In this document: positions 61,000 to 64,000 of the stretch, one piece after another
Layout: every line of letters begins with the position of its first letter
How positions within the stretch are numbered: the stretch's first letter is position 1
Assembly: GCA_965214055.1 (NCBI GenBank)
Contig: OZ243931.1
Coordinates: forward strand, 1,736,001 to 1,800,000
Direction: 5' to 3'
DNA length: 64,000 nt
From: WTGA01 sp965214055
GTDB taxonomy: Bacteria > Pseudomonadota > Gammaproteobacteria > Arenicellales > Poriferihabitantaceae
Notes under the pieces: model-generated
What the model was told of the DNA's origin: nothing
The model's input: the letters and a program-made list of their open reading frames with translations, nothing else
Databases searched by the model: none
Translations under genes and position numbers: made by a program

Positions 61000-62626
61000 C
61001 CCAAACATCCTCCCAATTCTTAAATGCATCAGAAATGCTGCGAAAGCCAGGCAGGTCTGGATCTACAACCGTTACGATTTCAGCTTCTAGATTTCCCCCC
61101 ACCCGTATACCTCGCGTCACCCTACCAACCATTTGGCTATATAGCACAAGCGATCTTGTCGGTCGTGCAATCACTGCCGCGCTCGTTGAGGGAGCGTCAA
61201 ACCCGGTGGTCAGAACACCATAGTTTACGATGGTCATTGCACAACTTACGTTACTTTTGAAACGTTTGATTATTCTTTCGCGCTCTGAAGAGTTAGTTTG
61301 GCCTGTAACTACAAATGCTTCATGCCCACGCAAAGATAGTATTGCCGCAATTAATCGCGCGTTTTCAACAGAAGGCGCGAACACAATGGCACGATTATGC
61401 CGTGTCAATAAGTCCTCAACATCGGACAATATTTTGAGATTACGCTGCCTATCCTTACCCAAGCGTTCCAGAATCTTCTGAGGAATATCGATTGCGATCG
61501 ACAATTTACCAATATCCTTCTCCGTGAGGTTGAGTCCAGCGTCGGAATTTAGGGTGCGAAAGATGGGACGGGCAAGGTATTGTTGATCAATCAGAAAAGT
61601 TACTGGATCGTCATAGCCTTCAACCTCTAACGCGACCTTTCGTCCATCGAAGTAGTCCGAAAGTTTGAGGTCTTCGTCAATATCTGACCAACTTCGCCCA
61701 GGCGTTGCTGTCAGACCTAGTAGCGCGTTGCGTGGTCGTTTACTGTACAGCGCGGTGAGTATATCCGCATAGGTCGGGGCAATCGCTTGATGCGCTTCGT
61801 CGATGATCGTTAAAGACACGCGGTCAGCAAGTTTCAGCAGAGTTGCGGGATCTCGTTTGTCGAAGGATGACATCTTGGCAAGACCCGCGACGATAAGACC
61901 ATCGCGTATTTTCAGAATATCCAGTTTACGATTCCTCCCCCAAAAACGAATGAGGTTAGTTTCCCGGTTTCCCAAGTACTGCCACGCCTTCTGAAACTCG
62001 TCTGCGGCTTGATCAAGAAGCTCAGCATTCTGTGCAAGCCAGCAAATAACGGTCTGCTTTCTACGACGTAGATGATCCGCCACTATGTGCATGGCAGTAC
62101 GAGTCTTACCCGCTCCGGTCGGCATGTGTAGAATGACCTTGCGAGGTTCCTTGCTCAATTCATATATTACGCGATCAGCAACCGCACGCTGATGATCGAA
62201 AAGCGCATATCCAGCAGGTACTTGTGTATAGTCCGGTGCGAAATATGCAGGTGCTCGTGGGTCCTGCACAATGCCAAAAAAAGAATACAATATGGGCATG
62301 GAAGATGCATCGAAAGCTTTCACACAAAGATCTTCGTAGAGATTTCGTCCGTCAGCAGTTCCAAAACGATTTGCGAGTTCGCGTGCTTTAGGTAAAGGCA
62401 ACATCCTTATGATATGTTCGCGCATCGTCGGATTTGCCAACACCTCCGATGGCTCAAACAGGCGTTTTGCAAATTCTCCAAGCCTATTACCAGACGCAAG
62501 TTCTGGATCAATACCTTGGAGCGTATCCATGATTGAAGGACCGAACAACTCTCGTAGCACCGTAGGTTTGGCGTTACTTAGAAGCGTTTGCAGTGTAATG
62601 CCTGGTGCTGTTCCCGATGTGGCCAT
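60977..62626 (-). CDS. DEAH-family (superfamily 2) helicase
   Basis: A 549-residue SF2 helicase. Motif I MPTGAGKTRT (about 168-177), motif II DEAH (276-279), motif III GLTATPGRSW, and motif VI QMVGRVTRGIR are all present, as in type I/III restriction-like helicases. The N-terminal 130 residues form an extra domain. ATG 62626 follows an AAGGAAT sequence; 31 further codons upstream are open but lack support. It follows the DUF262/DUF1524 gene by 67 bp and overlaps the GHKL gene. Confidence 0.88.
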   Translation of the reverse strand: MATSGTAPGITLQTLLSNAKPTVLRELFGPSIMDTLQGIDPELASGNRLGEFAKRLFEPSEVLANPTMREHIIRMLPLPKARELANRFGTADGRNLYEDLCVKAFDASSMPILYSFFGIVQDPRAPAYFAPDYTQVPAGYALFDHQRAVADRVIYELSKEPRKVILHMPTGAGKTRTAMHIVADHLRRRKQTVICWLAQNAELLDQAADEFQKAWQYLGNRETNLIRFWGRNRKLDILKIRDGLIVAGLAKMSSFDKRDPATLLKLADRVSLTIIDEAHQAIAPTYADILTALYSKRPRNALLGLTATPGRSWSDIDEDLKLSDYFDGRKVALEVEGYDDPVTFLIDQQYLARPIFRTLNSDAGLNLTEKDIGKLSIAIDIPQKILERLGKDRQRNLKILSDVEDLLTRHNRAIVFAPSVENARLIAAILSLRGHEAFVVTGQTNSSERERIIKRFKSNVSCAMTIVNYGVLTTGFDAPSTSAAVIARPTRSLVLYSQMVGRVTRGIRVGGNLEAEIVTVVDPDLPGFRSISDAFKNWEDVWDEPDRER

Positions 62627-62693
62627 GGATTCCTTCTTTATTATTTTTTTAGCGAGCCGTCCTTTAAACTCGCCTCTTAGACCATCATCAGCT

Positions 62694-64000
62694 TCAATCA
62701 AGCCATTGTCGCAATTCATCCCACGCTAGTGCAGCAAGTCTGCGTGAGCGCTGCTCAATAAACTTTGCATTCCAGTCTTTTACATCGCGTATACCGTCCA
62801 ACATGGGTAAGCGATTTGCACCCACAATGATCTCAGTCTTTCTCTTGAATTGCATACCTTCCTGTTTAGCTTTTTCGAGGTTCGATTTGCGGTCGTCAAG
62901 GTTGTGGTCGGTTAGAGCAGAATAGAAGATCTTCTTTTTTGACCAGGCAGCGCTGCCAATTGAGGAATTCTCTGTTGCTGGAAGCAGTATAAGATTGCCA
63001 AGTGTGTCTTTCAGACGTGCATTCGCGTAAATCTCCGCGTCCCAGCCATCGGATTTGTCCAAGTTCGGTGCAACATGCTCGACAGTGAGGTAGTGTTCGC
63101 TTGTCCATTTTTCATACGACAGGTAGACCCTGTCTCCACTTGGTGTAATTGTATCTCGTGTCAACAAGCCAGGTACTATGGGATCGACTGCAGTGTGGTG
63201 TGTTGCACTGAAGAGAAGAAAGCGGGCCAGCGGTCTTGCACGCATGTAAATTGGAATATCCACAACATGATTGATCCACTCATCTTTCGAATAGAACTTC
63301 ATCTTCGATGAGTTCAGCTTGCTACGTAGTGCATCTTTTAGCTCGCTCAACTCAAGAAGGGCATTTTGATGCGTCGGGCCAGCACACAAACCGAACTTCT
63401 TGCTGGGGTCACCCTTGTCCATGATGTCTCGAAAACAGGTATCAATTCCATCAGTGCCACCTGTCGCAGCTCTTCTTAGGGCGATGAAAGCGGAAACAGC
63501 TTTCAATACTTCGATGTAAGTCGTGAAGTCATTCTCTTCCTTTCCGATAATCCAGTACCGCGACAGGATTGGAAGCGCAAGACTGGTTTTCATTGCGCTG
63601 ATAAAAGAACTAAGCAGTTTCACCCGGTCTGCTTGTACAGGGTCCGTATGGTGGCCGCCGATGCGCCAGCAATTGGTCGACACCCAATAGTCACTGCGGT
63701 ATCGCGTAACACCCGCAAGGGCACTCATGAACTGTGTTGGTCCAGACTCCACCTTCACAGATTTCTGAAAAGCTTGTCGTAGCTCCCTTCTTTGGACGCT
63801 AAGTTCCCGCGAAATCTTCCGGCCTTCCAGATAAAGCGCAAATGTTACGATAAGGTCTTTGGTTTCATTCTGCTTCTGTATGGTTCCTGGGTAATCCTCC
63901 TCCATAATTTTGTCGATTTCATAGAAATCCATCTCGCACTTTGATCCGGCATACCCGTTGCTTTCAGTATTCTCAGTAAAAATGACTTGCGGCTTCAAGG
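62694..64000 (-). CDS. DUF262/DUF1524 (GmrSD/SspE-like) nuclease, 5' part outside window
   Basis: The visible 434 residues are the C-terminal part of a GmrSD-type protein. The DUF1524 HNH-like motif is TVEHVAPN followed by LGNLILLPATENSSIGSAAW and a K-rich segment. The reading frame is open to the right edge, so the N-terminal DUF262 domain, which would hold the NTPase and modification-sensing motif, lies in the next sequence. SspE is a DUF262-DUF1524 protein that restricts phage with help from phosphorothioate marks, so an SspE-like role is plausible. First visible gene of the four-gene minus-strand operon. Confidence 0.82.
   Translation of the reverse strand, partial: LKPQVIFTENTESNGYAGSKCEMDFYEIDKIMEEDYPGTIQKQNETKDLIVTFALYLEGRKISRELSVQRRELRQAFQKSVKVESGPTQFMSALAGVTRYRSDYWVSTNCWRIGGHHTDPVQADRVKLLSSFISAMKTSLALPILSRYWIIGKEENDFTTYIEVLKAVSAFIALRRAATGGTDGIDTCFRDIMDKGDPSKKFGLCAGPTHQNALLELSELKDALRSKLNSSKMKFYSKDEWINHVVDIPIYMRARPLARFLLFSATHHTAVDPIVPGLLTRDTITPSGDRVYLSYEKWTSEHYLTVEHVAPNLDKSDGWDAEIYANARLKDTLGNLILLPATENSSIGSAAWSKKKIFYSALTDHNLDDRKSNLEKAKQEGMQFKRKTEIIVGANRLPMLDGIRDVKDWNAKFIEQRSRRLAALAWDELRQWLD

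Noticed and set aside
1..64000. CRISPR arrays
   Set aside because: No regularly spaced direct repeats with unique spacers, and no cas genes were seen.

Overview
The window looks like a piece of a moderately GC-rich proteobacterial chromosome, most likely from a gammaproteobacterium. The main reason is the order tpiA-secG-tRNA-Leu(GAG)-nuoABCDEFG on the minus strand, a gene order I associate with Gammaproteobacteria. The rest is an accessory and catabolic landscape rich in TA remnants, IS21 remnants and a small dispersed repeat. The last 12 kb (from about 51.6 kb) is visibly more AT-rich and carries a DNA-modification defence island.

Layout. 0-5.7 kb: nuoA to the 5' part of nuoG, minus strand, tightly packed. 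6-12 kb: a block lying between tRNA-Leu and nuoA with a VUT/YhhQ queuosine-precursor transporter, a beta-keto acid cleavage enzyme, citrate synthase, a DAHP synthase and an MFS carrier. 12.2-13.5 kb: tRNA-Leu, secG, tpiA. 13.7-16.5 kb: a dense toxin-antitoxin cluster with intact and broken modules plus an IS21 istA remnant. 16.7-22.4 kb: AidB-type acyl-CoA dehydrogenase, EEP-family hydrolase, TauD-type dioxygenase, amidase, HNH nuclease. 22.5-28.5 kb: second IS21 remnant, HIT protein, DHA2-type MFS, EamA exporter, acetylpolyamine-amidohydrolase-like deacetylase and a second amidase. 28.9-29.5 kb: parD with a frameshifted parE.

29.8-51.2 kb is a catabolic region. It holds a flavin reductase fused to a LysR effector domain, divergent from an HpaB-type flavin monooxygenase. 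Next come a secreted CxxCH protein, a trimethylamine-dehydrogenase-family enzyme and three Rieske oxygenase alpha subunits. Around these are a cupin, a glyoxalase-family protein, a D-2-hydroxyacid dehydrogenase, a DUF1028 protein, a RidA protein, three LysR regulators and one Lrp/AsnC regulator. Together they suggest oxidative breakdown of small, probably methylated or amide-bearing organic nitrogen compounds; the substrates cannot be read from the sequence. A frameshifted AAA ATPase gene, a Fic protein and dispersed-repeat copies interrupt this region at 38-41.6 kb.

51.6-64 kb is the most notable part. sspBCD (minus) and sspA (plus) form a complete set of Ssp-type DNA phosphorothioation genes, divergent across a 95-bp gap with apparently overlapping promoters. 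Converging on sspA is a minus-strand operon of four genes: a DUF262/DUF1524 (GmrSD/SspE-like) protein cut by the window edge, a DEAH helicase, a GHKL ATPase and a PLD-type nuclease. The reading offered here is that SspABCD marks self DNA and the four-gene module acts on unmarked or marked invading DNA; the composition of this module is what most deserves a second look.
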